From NCBI GenBank assembly GCA_946187935.1, contig CAMHSJ010000001.1, forward strand, positions 159,102-223,101: 64,000 nucleotides of DNA, given 5' to 3'. A program made the position numbers and the translations under genes. The notes below the pieces were generated by a model. It made no database searches. It saw only the letters and a program-made list of their open reading frames with translations, and was not told where the DNA came from. Source of the DNA: an uncultured Clostridia bacterium (lineage in GTDB: Bacteria; Bacillota; Clostridia; Saccharofermentanales; Saccharofermentanaceae). Shown piece by piece: positions 10,847 through 19,218 of the stretch (positions within the stretch are counted from its first letter, which is position 1; the number at the start of each line of letters is the position of its first letter).

Positions 10847-10884
10847 TCCGTGTCAGATTTCGGTGAAAAATTAATCAAATTTGA

Positions 10885-10913
10885 TTGCATTTACGTAATC
10901 ACCCCTCTATAAT
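10885..10913 (+). promoter_or_regulatory. Sigma-A-type promoter for the 10980 gene
   Basis: TTGCAT - 17 nt - TATAAT. Confidence 0.65.
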
Positions 10914-10915
10914 GA

Positions 10916-10940
10916 ACATGTTAACAAATTGTTAACATGT
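10916..10940. promoter_or_regulatory. 25-bp odd palindrome at the predicted transcription start
   Basis: ACATGTTAACAA-A-TTGTTAACATGT, 12-bp perfect arms. Confidence 0.75.
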
Positions 10941-10979
10941 GTTTTTCAGGCAGCGCGTATCCGTGGGGGGTCATGCTTA

Positions 10980-13268
10980 ATGAGTAATAAGAGCAATAAG
11001 TTGTCCAAAGTTATTGCAGTCTTGATCTGTGCAGTATTTGCATTTTCGTTAGGTTTATCATTCAGTCAAAGAGAAGTTTACGCAGACGGTACCGTTGAAG
11101 TCGGTATGCAGGGCGGCGGTGATGCAGACCACCAGATCTTTTATATCAACAGCTGGGGTTACGGCAGTGATGTAACATCCATCACGGTCACGGTAAACCT
11201 AAACCATTCAGCCGACGGATTAAACGAGCCCTGGGGTGCATCAGGCAACGTTTTAAGTCTGAGCGGCGAGTACAGCCAGAATATCACGGTCAAGGTCAAG
11301 CCCAACAAGTGGGTAGCGATCGAAGTATCGGGCACAAATATCGATGACCTCAGCGCGACCAAGGGCAATGTATCTGTTCAGAGGTCATCTGCTGCACCTA
11401 CAACCCAGACGACGACAGCTCCTACGACCAGAGCTACAACAGCTCCGACCACACGTGCTACTACTGCTGCAACACAGGCACCGACACAGGCTACCACCGC
11501 AGCAACACAGGCTCCTACTCAGGCAACTACTGCTGCGACACAGGCAACCACTGCGGCAACACAGGCTGCACCTGTAGTCCAGACCACTGCTGCAACACAG
11601 GCAACAACTCAAGCTACTCAGGCCTCAACTACAACAGCAGCTACTACTGAAGCTGCGGAAACGACTCAGACAGAAGCTGCTCTTGCAGGTGATGACACAG
11701 AAGAAACAAGTGAAGCCACTCTTGTTTCCGCAGTCGGGGAAGTCGTTGAGGGCGAGACCTACGATGAGACAGTGGTAATGGATGAGACTCACGAAGACGG
11801 AACACCTGTAGTAATGGGATTTGTTCATGTAAACCCCGATCAGGCATCTCCCAATACCCCCAATGGAAAAGCTTCAGCTAAGTGGTTATGGTTCATTTTC
11901 CCTGTGCTCCTTGCAGGCGCAGCTTACTTCAGATTCAGGAATCTCAAGAACAAGGGTATGGACGGCAAGGACATAGCTCTTAACTTTATCCCCGGAACAT
12001 CCGGAATAGTTTATGCAATAGGAAACATCATTCCTTCCAAGCAGACAGTTTCGGCTGACGCATCTTCAACCCAGAAGTTCAACCAGGCAACTGCCATGAA
12101 GGAATTAAGACAGATGGAAGAGGCTAATGCCAGGGAGGATGCTAAGATGCATACTACCCAGCATGCTCCGATCAAGCGTCCCAAGGAACTCTCGGTTAAT
12201 AGAGCCCAGGCAGCAGTTACTGCTCCTGCGGTCAAGGCAGCTCCCACTCAGCATGCGCCCATCAAGAGACCCAAGGAATTATCTGTTAACAGAGCCGCAC
12301 AGGCATCTTCCGTTGCAGCAACAACAGCTGCGGTCAAGACAAGACCTGCTGCTCAGGCTGCGGCAAAGACCAATTCAGATAATCCTGCCGTTATCGCTGC
12401 AAGACAGAGGGCTGAAGCTGCCAAGGCTCAGATCGAGATGCGCAAGCAGGAAGAAGCACGTAAGAACAACGAGAAGAAGCTGGAGGAGATCAGGCAGCGC
12501 CCCCCAATAAAGAGACCTAAGAACCTTTCTGTCAACGCTGCCCAGATAAAGGCACAGCAGGCTCCCGCTGCCAAGGAACCCGTAATGGGCATTGGTACGG
12601 CTGCATCCGTTAAGGCTGCCAGGGAACTTGCAGACATGAAGGCCAAAGAGGTAGCAAAAGCAAGACAGGAAGCTGAGAGAGCTCAGCAGGAGATGATAAA
12701 GGCTGCTATAGAAGCCAGAGAGGCGGAGGAAAGAATGCAGACGATAGGTGCCGTTGAGAAGACAGCTAATGACAGTGTCTATATGCCCCGTGAACACAAG
12801 AAGACCGGTTCAGACAACAACCAGCTTGGAAGTCTCATGAACGGCAAGGTACAGAATTCCGCATCAAGGGCACCTGTTTGGGCAGCTCCCGGAATGGCAG
12901 GCATCAACCCTTTCAAATCTAATGTTTCAGAAGAACCTGCTATTGAAGAGAAGAAGAATGAGCCCAAGGCTTCAGTTCCTGAACAGCCGCAGCAGCATGC
13001 CAGCATTGCTGACCAGACGACGAAGAGATCCGCTTTCTTCGACAGGGCAAAGGCAAGAGCAGAGGCAAACGCGGCTGTCGCATCTGCTTACGGCGGCATC
13101 GTAAGACCTTCTGCCGCAGCAGATGATGAAAGAGATACCAATAAGGCACCTGCCATGGGCGCAGCGCTTGAAGGTCAGCGTCCTGCGATAATGAACAACG
13201 GTACTGATCCGGCGCCCACGGCGACCAGACCTCTTGCCGGATTCAAGGGCTCAGAAGAAAGCGTTTGA
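10980..13268 (+). CDS. Single-pass protein: signal peptide, CBM-like domain, Thr/Ala/Gln linker, TM, long tail with IKRPK repeats
   Basis: ATG at 10980 after a G-rich RBS (the listed start at 10929 is a TTG inside the palindrome); MSNKSNKLSKVIAVLICAVFAFSLGLSFSQREVYA signal; linker about 11391-11670; tail repeats HAPIKRPKELSVNRA x2 and PPIKRPKNLSVNAA. Confidence 0.8.
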   Translation: MSNKSNKLSKVIAVLICAVFAFSLGLSFSQREVYADGTVEVGMQGGGDADHQIFYINSWGYGSDVTSITVTVNLNHSADGLNEPWGASGNVLSLSGEYSQNITVKVKPNKWVAIEVSGTNIDDLSATKGNVSVQRSSAAPTTQTTTAPTTRATTAPTTRATTAATQAPTQATTAATQAPTQATTAATQATTAATQAAPVVQTTAATQATTQATQASTTTAATTEAAETTQTEAALAGDDTEETSEATLVSAVGEVVEGETYDETVVMDETHEDGTPVVMGFVHVNPDQASPNTPNGKASAKWLWFIFPVLLAGAAYFRFRNLKNKGMDGKDIALNFIPGTSGIVYAIGNIIPSKQTVSADASSTQKFNQATAMKELRQMEEANAREDAKMHTTQHAPIKRPKELSVNRAQAAVTAPAVKAAPTQHAPIKRPKELSVNRAAQASSVAATTAAVKTRPAAQAAAKTNSDNPAVIAARQRAEAAKAQIEMRKQEEARKNNEKKLEEIRQRPPIKRPKNLSVNAAQIKAQQAPAAKEPVMGIGTAASVKAARELADMKAKEVAKARQEAERAQQEMIKAAIEAREAEERMQTIGAVEKTANDSVYMPREHKKTGSDNNQLGSLMNGKVQNSASRAPVWAAPGMAGINPFKSNVSEEPAIEEKKNEPKASVPEQPQQHASIADQTTKRSAFFDRAKARAEANAAVASAYGGIVRPSAAADDERDTNKAPAMGAALEGQRPAIMNNGTDPAPTATRPLAGFKGSEESV
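11391..11670 (+). repeat. Thr/Ala/Gln-rich degenerate repeat coding for an extracellular linker
   Basis: Repeated ATTAATQAPTQATTAATQ units with synonymous variation. Confidence 0.8.
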
Positions 13269-13282
13269 TAAGAAACGGTAAG

Positions 13283-13311
13283 TCCCGCGGCACAAAAGAC
13301 CGCGGGATTTT
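13283..13311 (+). terminator. Rho-independent terminator
   Basis: TCCCGCGG-cacaaaaga-CCGCGGGA-TTTT. Confidence 0.85.
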
Positions 13312-13395
13312 CATTGCCATATTGAGGGTGTGAACCTACAGATTACATCAGATCTGTGATAAGATTTATACATATTAGTTAAGCGGGAGTATTCA

Positions 13396-14292
13396 ATGAA
13401 GAATATTGCAATCATTACCGGAGCATCTTCCGGCATCGGCAGATCCTTTCTCAGATTGATTGCTAAGGAACGTGGAGTTTATAACAGCCTTCCCTTTGAC
13501 GAGATATGGGCAGTTGCCAGAAGGGCAGACAGACTTCTCGAGGTTACTTCTTCTATTGGAGATGACAGGATCATTCCCGTAACAGCAGACCTTACATCCC
13601 CGGACGACATGGATGAGATAGCCTTAAGGCTTCAGGATGAGGACATCAGGATAGGCCTTCTGATCAACTGCGCAGGCATGGGGTTTAAGGGTTTAGCAGA
13701 GGACATCAGCGTCAATGATATCGAAGCGGAACTGCAGCTTAACTGTGTGGCTTTAGGAAAGCTTTCGAGGATATGCCTGCCTTATATGATCGATAAACAG
13801 CCTTGCTTTTCGCTAAGTGAAGGCCCCAGGATGATAAATATCGCTTCATCTGCGGGATTCCTTCCGCAGCCCGGTTTTGCAGGTTATGCAGCGAGCAAGG
13901 CATATGTCATTTCTTTCTCCAGAGCATTAGGCGTAGAGCTTGCGCCATATAATATTGCGGTCACGACTGTTTGCCCGGGACCCGTTAAGACTGAATTCCA
14001 GAGCAAGGCGACACACGGCGCATCTTCTGAGTTTACGGGTTTCCGCAAACTGGTAGCCGTTGATCCTGATAAGCTTGCCGAGGCAGCTATCAAGGCTTCC
14101 AGAAAAGGCCGCAGGATGCTGGTGTACGGTTTCTCGCAGAAAGCGCTTCATGTTGCATCCAAAGTGCTGCCGACAAGTGTCATACTTGCCATAGAGAGCA
14201 AGCTGATGCCTAAGGCAGATGCATCACAGAGAAATGACAAGATCACGGGCATTACACCTTTGCCCATATCAAGCGAGGAGGAATCTGTATGA
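13396..14292 (+). CDS. SDR-family short-chain dehydrogenase
   Basis: TGASSGIG, NCAGMG, YAASKAYV. Confidence 0.9.
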   Translation: MKNIAIITGASSGIGRSFLRLIAKERGVYNSLPFDEIWAVARRADRLLEVTSSIGDDRIIPVTADLTSPDDMDEIALRLQDEDIRIGLLINCAGMGFKGLAEDISVNDIEAELQLNCVALGKLSRICLPYMIDKQPCFSLSEGPRMINIASSAGFLPQPGFAGYAASKAYVISFSRALGVELAPYNIAVTTVCPGPVKTEFQSKATHGASSEFTGFRKLVAVDPDKLAEAAIKASRKGRRMLVYGFSQKALHVASKVLPTSVILAIESKLMPKADASQRNDKITGITPLPISSEEESV

Positions 14293-14621
14293 AGAAAGTC
14301 GAACCCAGATTCGGAAGCATCTACAAGGCGGTCGAGGAGAAGAGTGCCAAGGCGGAATTCCTTAAAGACACTGCCACCCAGATCACATTGAACGGCATCC
14401 TCGACAACCAGCCGTTATACGTTAAGATCGATGAAGGCACGGTTGAGGTTGCCCCTTACGAATACATCAACGCTCCGTTCTATATCGATGCTGACGCCGA
14501 AGTCTTCGCTGCGGTGCTCAGCAAAGAGAAGGATTTCTATGCTGCACTTGCTCAGGGCAGCATTACGGTCAACGGAGATGCAGGTGAGGCGGCACTCTTT
14601 ATCCACAGCATGTTTGGATAA
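14289..14621 (+). CDS. Small SCP2-like protein (tentative)
   Basis: 110 aa, overlaps upstream SDR stop; lipid-transfer-like C-terminal pattern GSITVNGDAGEAALF. Confidence 0.5.
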   Translation: MKKVEPRFGSIYKAVEEKSAKAEFLKDTATQITLNGILDNQPLYVKIDEGTVEVAPYEYINAPFYIDADAEVFAAVLSKEKDFYAALAQGSITVNGDAGEAALFIHSMFG

Positions 14622-14683
14622 AGTTAACACTAATTTGACCTTGGATATTTAAAACAATAAATAGTGAGCGGTATAATAAGAGC

Positions 14684-16261
14684 ATGGCAATTAAACTGAA
14701 CGGTATTTTTAAGGATGGGATGGTCTTCCAGTGGGGCGCTGAACTGCGCGTCTTTGGAACGGCTGACCATGCGTGCACCATAAGATGCGATATCATGGAT
14801 GACGGCAAGCCCGTATATTCCGGCGCTGCGGGCACGGAAGAGGACGGCAGTTTCCTCGTATGCGTTACCCCTACAGAAGAACCGGGCGGTCCTTATCAGA
14901 TAGTAGTCTACGAGAACGAGCAGGAAGTCCTGACGATCAATGATGCATATGCAGGAGAGGTATGGCTCGCTTCGGGACAGGACAACATGGAGTATCCTCT
15001 GTACCGCACGGAATTTGCCAAGTTTGTTCTTCCCAAGATAGGTGAAACGGACATCAGGTTATATACCGTTCCTTTCGCAGGTTTCATGGATAAGGCTCAG
15101 GCCAAGGCAGAAGAAGAGTCTAAATGGATCCCCATTAACTCTGATACTGCAGGGCAGATGAGCGGCATCGCTTTCTATTTTGCTTATTCGCTCAACACCA
15201 GACTCGATGCCAAGATCGGCATCATAAGCTGCTGCGCATACGGCTCAACCATTGACTGCTGGACTTCTGTTGACAGCCTTAAGGAGAGCAAGGAAGGCCT
15301 TCAATATATCAACGATTTTGATGAAGCAGCTTCTGAGATGACAGATGCCGAGTATGAGGAAGAAGCAGAGCTTTATAATTCCGCCAAAGCAAAATACGAT
15401 GCCAATCTGGCTTTAGCTCTTGAAGAGAAGCCTAATCTTACATATCTGGAAGCGGATACCCTCATAGGACCCGCACCCTGGCCTCCGCCGGTAGGATATG
15501 CCGCAGTAAGAAGACCAGGCTCATTCTTCGAGAACATGATATTAAGGATCGCGCCTTACACCTTAAGAGGCGTAATATTCTATCAGGGTGAATCAGATAC
15601 ATTCGGCCACCAGGCTGAATACGGCAAGGTGTTCAAGACCATGATCTCCGAGTGGAGGATGGTATTCTTTGACGATGAGCTGCCGTTTATCTTCTGCCAG
15701 CTCCCGATGTATATCTCCAAAGACCGCAAGTATATGGGCTACGACGATATGAGCTGGCCTACGCTCCGTGAGCAGCAGCAGATCGTTGCTATCGATACGC
15801 CGAATGTTTATATGGCTGTCATTGCCGACTGCGGTGAGTTCGACAACATGCATCCTTCAGACAAGAAGACTCCCGGCGACAGGCTTGCGCTCCTTGCCCA
15901 GAAGTTCGTATACGGCTTTGAGAATGTCGATGCGGTAGCGCCGTATATTATCGATGCAAGGCGCGGCGAAGGCGTAGAGATCACATTCGGAGGCGACTAC
16001 ATGCTCCTCAACATCTCTTCGGATTTCGGAGGCAACGAATCCGGATTTGAAGTGGCAGGTGAGGACGGCGAGTATTTCCCTGCTGATGCGGCTGTTGATT
16101 TTGACGGCAAGACCGTCCTTCTGGCCTGCCCTAAGGTCGAGTATCCCTGCAAGGTAAGATACGGCTACTTCTCATACGGCCCCACGGCTCTTCATGCCCA
16201 GAACGGACTTGCGGCGACACCTTTCCAGGTCCGCATAGACAAGGATCTCGGCGGCATCTGA
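14684..16261 (+). CDS. Sialate O-acetylesterase-like SGNH protein with altered nucleophile motif
   Basis: AGEVWLASGQDNMEYPL, FYQGESDT, MHPSDK blocks; usual GQSNM reads GQDNM. Confidence 0.8.
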   Translation: MAIKLNGIFKDGMVFQWGAELRVFGTADHACTIRCDIMDDGKPVYSGAAGTEEDGSFLVCVTPTEEPGGPYQIVVYENEQEVLTINDAYAGEVWLASGQDNMEYPLYRTEFAKFVLPKIGETDIRLYTVPFAGFMDKAQAKAEEESKWIPINSDTAGQMSGIAFYFAYSLNTRLDAKIGIISCCAYGSTIDCWTSVDSLKESKEGLQYINDFDEAASEMTDAEYEEEAELYNSAKAKYDANLALALEEKPNLTYLEADTLIGPAPWPPPVGYAAVRRPGSFFENMILRIAPYTLRGVIFYQGESDTFGHQAEYGKVFKTMISEWRMVFFDDELPFIFCQLPMYISKDRKYMGYDDMSWPTLREQQQIVAIDTPNVYMAVIADCGEFDNMHPSDKKTPGDRLALLAQKFVYGFENVDAVAPYIIDARRGEGVEITFGGDYMLLNISSDFGGNESGFEVAGEDGEYFPADAAVDFDGKTVLLACPKVEYPCKVRYGYFSYGPTALHAQNGLAATPFQVRIDKDLGGI

Positions 16262-16262
16262 T

Positions 16263-16703
16263 ATGAACATAGCATTCTTTACCGTTCCCAAGCAGGACGT
16301 AGTCTTCGTCTATAACGATTTTACCGTAAGACAGGTTCTCGAAAAGATGCACAACAGCCGTTATACCGCTGTTCCCGTCTTGGACCGTGAGGGCCATTAT
16401 CTCGGCACCGTTTCGGAGGGAGACCTTCTCTGGTTTATCGTAAAGGGTGAGGGCGGAGAACCTCATACAATGGCCATAGAGAGTCTTGAGGACTTCCACC
16501 TGACAGACATGTTCCCGCTGTCTGCCAAGAACCCTCCATGCCTTATATCTTCATCAATAGACGATCTCATAATCAGGTCGATGGAAACTAATTTCGTTCC
16601 GATCGTGGATGACAGGTCGATGTTTATCGGCATCGTTACCAGAAGATCCATAATAAAGCACTTCTACGACAAGCATATCTTCCCGCTCCCGGGAACCAAC
16701 TGA
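16263..16703 (+). CDS. Paired CBS-domain protein
   Basis: VLEKMHNSRYTAVPVLDREGHYLGTVSEGDLL and MFIGIVTRRSIIKH. Confidence 0.85.
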   Translation: MNIAFFTVPKQDVVFVYNDFTVRQVLEKMHNSRYTAVPVLDREGHYLGTVSEGDLLWFIVKGEGGEPHTMAIESLEDFHLTDMFPLSAKNPPCLISSSIDDLIIRSMETNFVPIVDDRSMFIGIVTRRSIIKHFYDKHIFPLPGTN

Positions 16704-16750
16704 TTATTGTCTTATAAGTGCGTGTATGCTATACTTCAACAGTTGATTTT

Positions 16751-16826
16751 GCCTCTATAGCTCAGTAGGTAGAGCGCATCCATGGTAAGGATGAGGTCTC
16801 CGGTTCAAGCCCGGATAGAGGCTCCA
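16751..16826 (+). tRNA. tRNA-Thr (anticodon GGT), CCA encoded
   Basis: GCCTCTA/TAGAGGC acceptor, CATCC-ATGGTAA-GGATG anticodon arm, GGTTCAAGCCC T-arm; upstream TTGTCT-17-TATACT. Confidence 0.95.
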
Positions 16827-16832
16827 AAACTC

Positions 16833-16900
16833 ATGACCCTTATGTTCGCTTAAGTCCTCCGCGCTTTGCTCGTGCGGAAGAAAGCTTACATAAGGGTTAT
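16833..16900. terminator. Long imperfect hairpin after tRNA-Thr, probably bidirectional terminator
   Basis: ACCCTTATGT ... ACATAAGGGT outer arms with inner GCTT/AAGC and TCCGC/GCGGA. Confidence 0.6.
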
Positions 16901-16903
16901 TCA

Positions 16904-18046
16904 TTAGATGTACATTAATATCAATCCTGAGATGAGTGCTGCGAGGCTTGCGCAGACGGCAACGGTGAGAAGGGACTTTTCGAGATAGCTTGATATGAGA
17001 GCTGCGGCAAGGCCTATGGAGGCTGTTAATACCGATCCTGTCGCATACAGTATGGCTGGGAATGTCATTGCTGACAGCACAGTATATGGAATGTATTCGA
17101 AGAAAGCCTTAACGCTCTCATTTGTCAGTTTCCTGGTAAAGAGCGTAAAGGGGATCATGCGCACGAGATATGTGGTAAGAGCCATTGTAATAAGAAGCGG
17201 GATGAAGACATTCCACCCTATGGAAGATCCGTCTATTGTTTCTTTGGAAGACTGAACTTCGTAAGAGGGGACAAAGACGAGCGCAAAGGCTGTGACAAGT
17301 ATGAGCGTTGCTGCGGAAAGACCGTTAAGTATCTTGCGAGATACCCTGACCTTATTTAGCAAGACTCCCAAGACGGCTGCGATAACGGCCGATATGATAA
17401 CTGCAAAACCTGAGTTTATCCTGGTGTAAAGGACAGGGATAAAGAAGAGAACAGAGGATATCAGGCACGATATTGAAGACGAGCACATAATGGTCTTATC
17501 CTGCTTGGCCTTGGGCAGTACGATGGAAACGAACATGCCGTATATACCTATGGCAAGAGCGTTAGTCAGGACAGGTGAGAAGATATTGCCTAAGACGGCT
17601 CCTATTGCAGTTCCCGTGACCCAGCCTGCTACCGGAAGCACTGTAAGTCCTGCGAAGTATCTTGCACCTATATCATGCTTTCTGGATATGGCGACACCGA
17701 ATATCTCATCAGTGATGCCGTAGGCCAAAAGTATCCTCATAAGAGGCGTCATAGTCTTATCTGTCTTCTGTGAAAGCGAGATGGCCATCAGGGAATACCT
17801 GATGTTTATTACGATCTGGGACAGCACCATCGCGATAAAACCGCCGCCTGATGCGATTATCCCAACTCCTGCGACCTGTCCTGCTGAAGTAATGTTAAAA
17901 AGCGATACAAGAATAGCCTGAAGAGGTCCAAGTCCATGGGTGATCGCCATTATCCCGAATGAGAAAGAGACTGACAGATAACCGAGGCCTATCGGGAGAC
18001 CGTCACGGACGCCCCGTGCGAAAGAATTGTCATTAGCCTCAGCCAT
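16904..18046 (-). CDS. AzlC-AzlD fused branched-chain amino acid exporter
   Basis: N-terminal AzlC (RDGLPIGLGYLSVSFSFG...) and C-terminal AzlD-like (TTYLVRMIPFTLF..YIPYTVLSAMTFPAIL). Confidence 0.8.
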   Translation of the reverse strand: MAEANDNSFARGVRDGLPIGLGYLSVSFSFGIMAITHGLGPLQAILVSLFNITSAGQVAGVGIIASGGGFIAMVLSQIVINIRYSLMAISLSQKTDKTMTPLMRILLAYGITDEIFGVAISRKHDIGARYFAGLTVLPVAGWVTGTAIGAVLGNIFSPVLTNALAIGIYGMFVSIVLPKAKQDKTIMCSSSISCLISSVLFFIPVLYTRINSGFAVIISAVIAAVLGVLLNKVRVSRKILNGLSAATLILVTAFALVFVPSYEVQSSKETIDGSSIGWNVFIPLLITMALTTYLVRMIPFTLFTRKLTNESVKAFFEYIPYTVLSAMTFPAILYATGSVLTASIGLAAALISSYLEKSLLTVAVCASLAALISGLILMYI

Positions 18047-18644
18047 AGACAGCTGTTATATCTTCGAAAGAAAGATACATATCAAGCTCTGCGCTGAGCT
18101 GATCTTTATCCTGAGTATTTATGTCTGCAACGGTGATAAGTGTTTCCGTCTCACGGTCAAGCTTATAGGCGATGCCGTCCTTTATGTAGTACTTAACGGG
18201 TGATTCGTAAGTGTTGTCTGTAAGATCAAAAACAGTGTGCACCATATAGAAGGCGTCTTCGAGGTCAAAGTACTCATCAACGACTCTGGTCTGTTCGTCT
18301 TCACGTACCATCTGCAGGGATCTGTACACTCCGTTGTCAGAAACCGTATATGTGCATTCAGCACTGTAGCCTGCAGGCGTTGTCCCGTCGACAGTATTAA
18401 CATAAGCTTCCTGGATGTGGTCCTTCATGTAAGCATTGATATCAAGCGTATACTGATCGATGCGCGATTTTATGCTCGCATAATCAATAGGTGTGACCGT
18501 CGCTTCCGTGACTGTGGTGGTCGTCATATCAGCCGTCATCTGAGGATCAGAGTAGATCTTCTCCGAACAGCCTGCAGATAAAAGGGCAGCTGAACATACA
18601 GCAAGAGCCATTGTACGAACAAAGAGTCTTCTATAATTAGCCAT
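18039..18644 (-). CDS. Small lipoprotein
   Basis: Signal with lipobox LLSAGC. Confidence 0.7.
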   Translation of the reverse strand: MANYRRLFVRTMALAVCSAALLSAGCSEKIYSDPQMTADMTTTTVTEATVTPIDYASIKSRIDQYTLDINAYMKDHIQEAYVNTVDGTTPAGYSAECTYTVSDNGVYRSLQMVREDEQTRVVDEYFDLEDAFYMVHTVFDLTDNTYESPVKYYIKDGIAYKLDRETETLITVADINTQDKDQLSAELDMYLSFEDITAVYG

Positions 18645-18735
18645 AATGACCTCCGTATTTAACCGATAAATTATAGCATATTAAGTTGACAAAGGTGCCT
18701 AAAGATTATACAATCATTGAGCATTTTATATCTAT

Positions 18736-18828
18736 GGAGAAGTCGCCTAGCCTGGTCGAGGGCGCACGACTGGAAATCGTGTAAACCCCAAAAGGGTTTC
18801 GAGGGTTCGAATCCCTCCTTCTCCGCCA
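18736..18828 (+). tRNA. tRNA-Ser (anticodon GGA), CCA encoded
   Basis: GGAGAAG...CTTCTCC acceptor, long variable arm, CACGA-CTGGAAA-TCGTG; upstream TTGACA-17-TACAAT. Confidence 0.95.
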
Positions 18829-18835
18829 AAAGAAA

Positions 18836-18887
18836 TGAAGTTACCCCCGTAAGTTGGACAGCGATGTTCCGATTTACGGGGGTACTT
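18836..18887. repeat. Long imperfect hairpin resembling an IS3-type terminal repeat, abutting tRNA-Ser
   Basis: GAAGTTACCCCCGTAAGTTGGAC ... GTTCCGATTTACGGGGGTAC; left arm matches the window-end IS terminus at about 20/26 bases. Confidence 0.55.
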
Positions 18888-18990
18888 TATGCTTATCACA
18901 AGAGAAACCGGGCCGGAAATCGTGAGAAAGCAACTGAAAGACGTTGTTGCGTTGAAGGATCTATTTTGATCAATTTGTGACCGTTTCTGT

Positions 18991-19018
18991 TTGACATTGA
19001 TCTTTTTGCGGTTATAAT
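18991..19018 (+). promoter_or_regulatory. Consensus sigma-A promoter
   Basis: TTGACA - 16 nt - TATAAT. Confidence 0.8.
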
Positions 19019-19052
19019 CTGCATTAATATTCTCAGAAGGAGGCACATCATC

Positions 19053-19136
19053 ATGAAGTCATCAATAATGACAGTTCGAAGAAGATCCCTTATCGTGGCA
19101 GCGGAAAGTGCCTCTGCATTGTGCGTTCAGAATTAA
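19053..19136 (+). CDS. 27-aa small ORF (MKSSIMTVRRRSLIVAAESASALCVQN)
   Basis: AGGAGG upstream of ATG, consensus promoter before it, terminator-like hairpin after it. Confidence 0.5.
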   Translation: MKSSIMTVRRRSLIVAAESASALCVQN

Positions 19137-19166
19137 GATCATATTTCGATAACAGATCATCAATGG

Positions 19167-19197
19167 GAACGCCGCAATTCATTGAGGCGTTCTTTTT
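19167..19197 (+). terminator. Rho-independent terminator after the 27-aa ORF
   Basis: GAACGCC-12 nt-GGCGTTC-TTTTT. Confidence 0.75.
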
Positions 19198-19218
19198 CAT
19201 CTATACGAGGCAAATACT

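Noticed and set aside
11344-11612. Leu/Gln/Arg-rich and Cys/Ser-rich ORFs in other frames, and a possible CRISPR-like repeat
   Set aside because: Out-of-frame reading of the Thr/Ala/Gln linker; repeats are short, degenerate and lack spacers
18747-19046. Minus-strand ORF ending FGGEGGIRTLETLLGFTRFPVVRPRPG
   Set aside because: Antisense translation of tRNA-Ser; the GGEGGIRTLE string is a familiar spurious annotation
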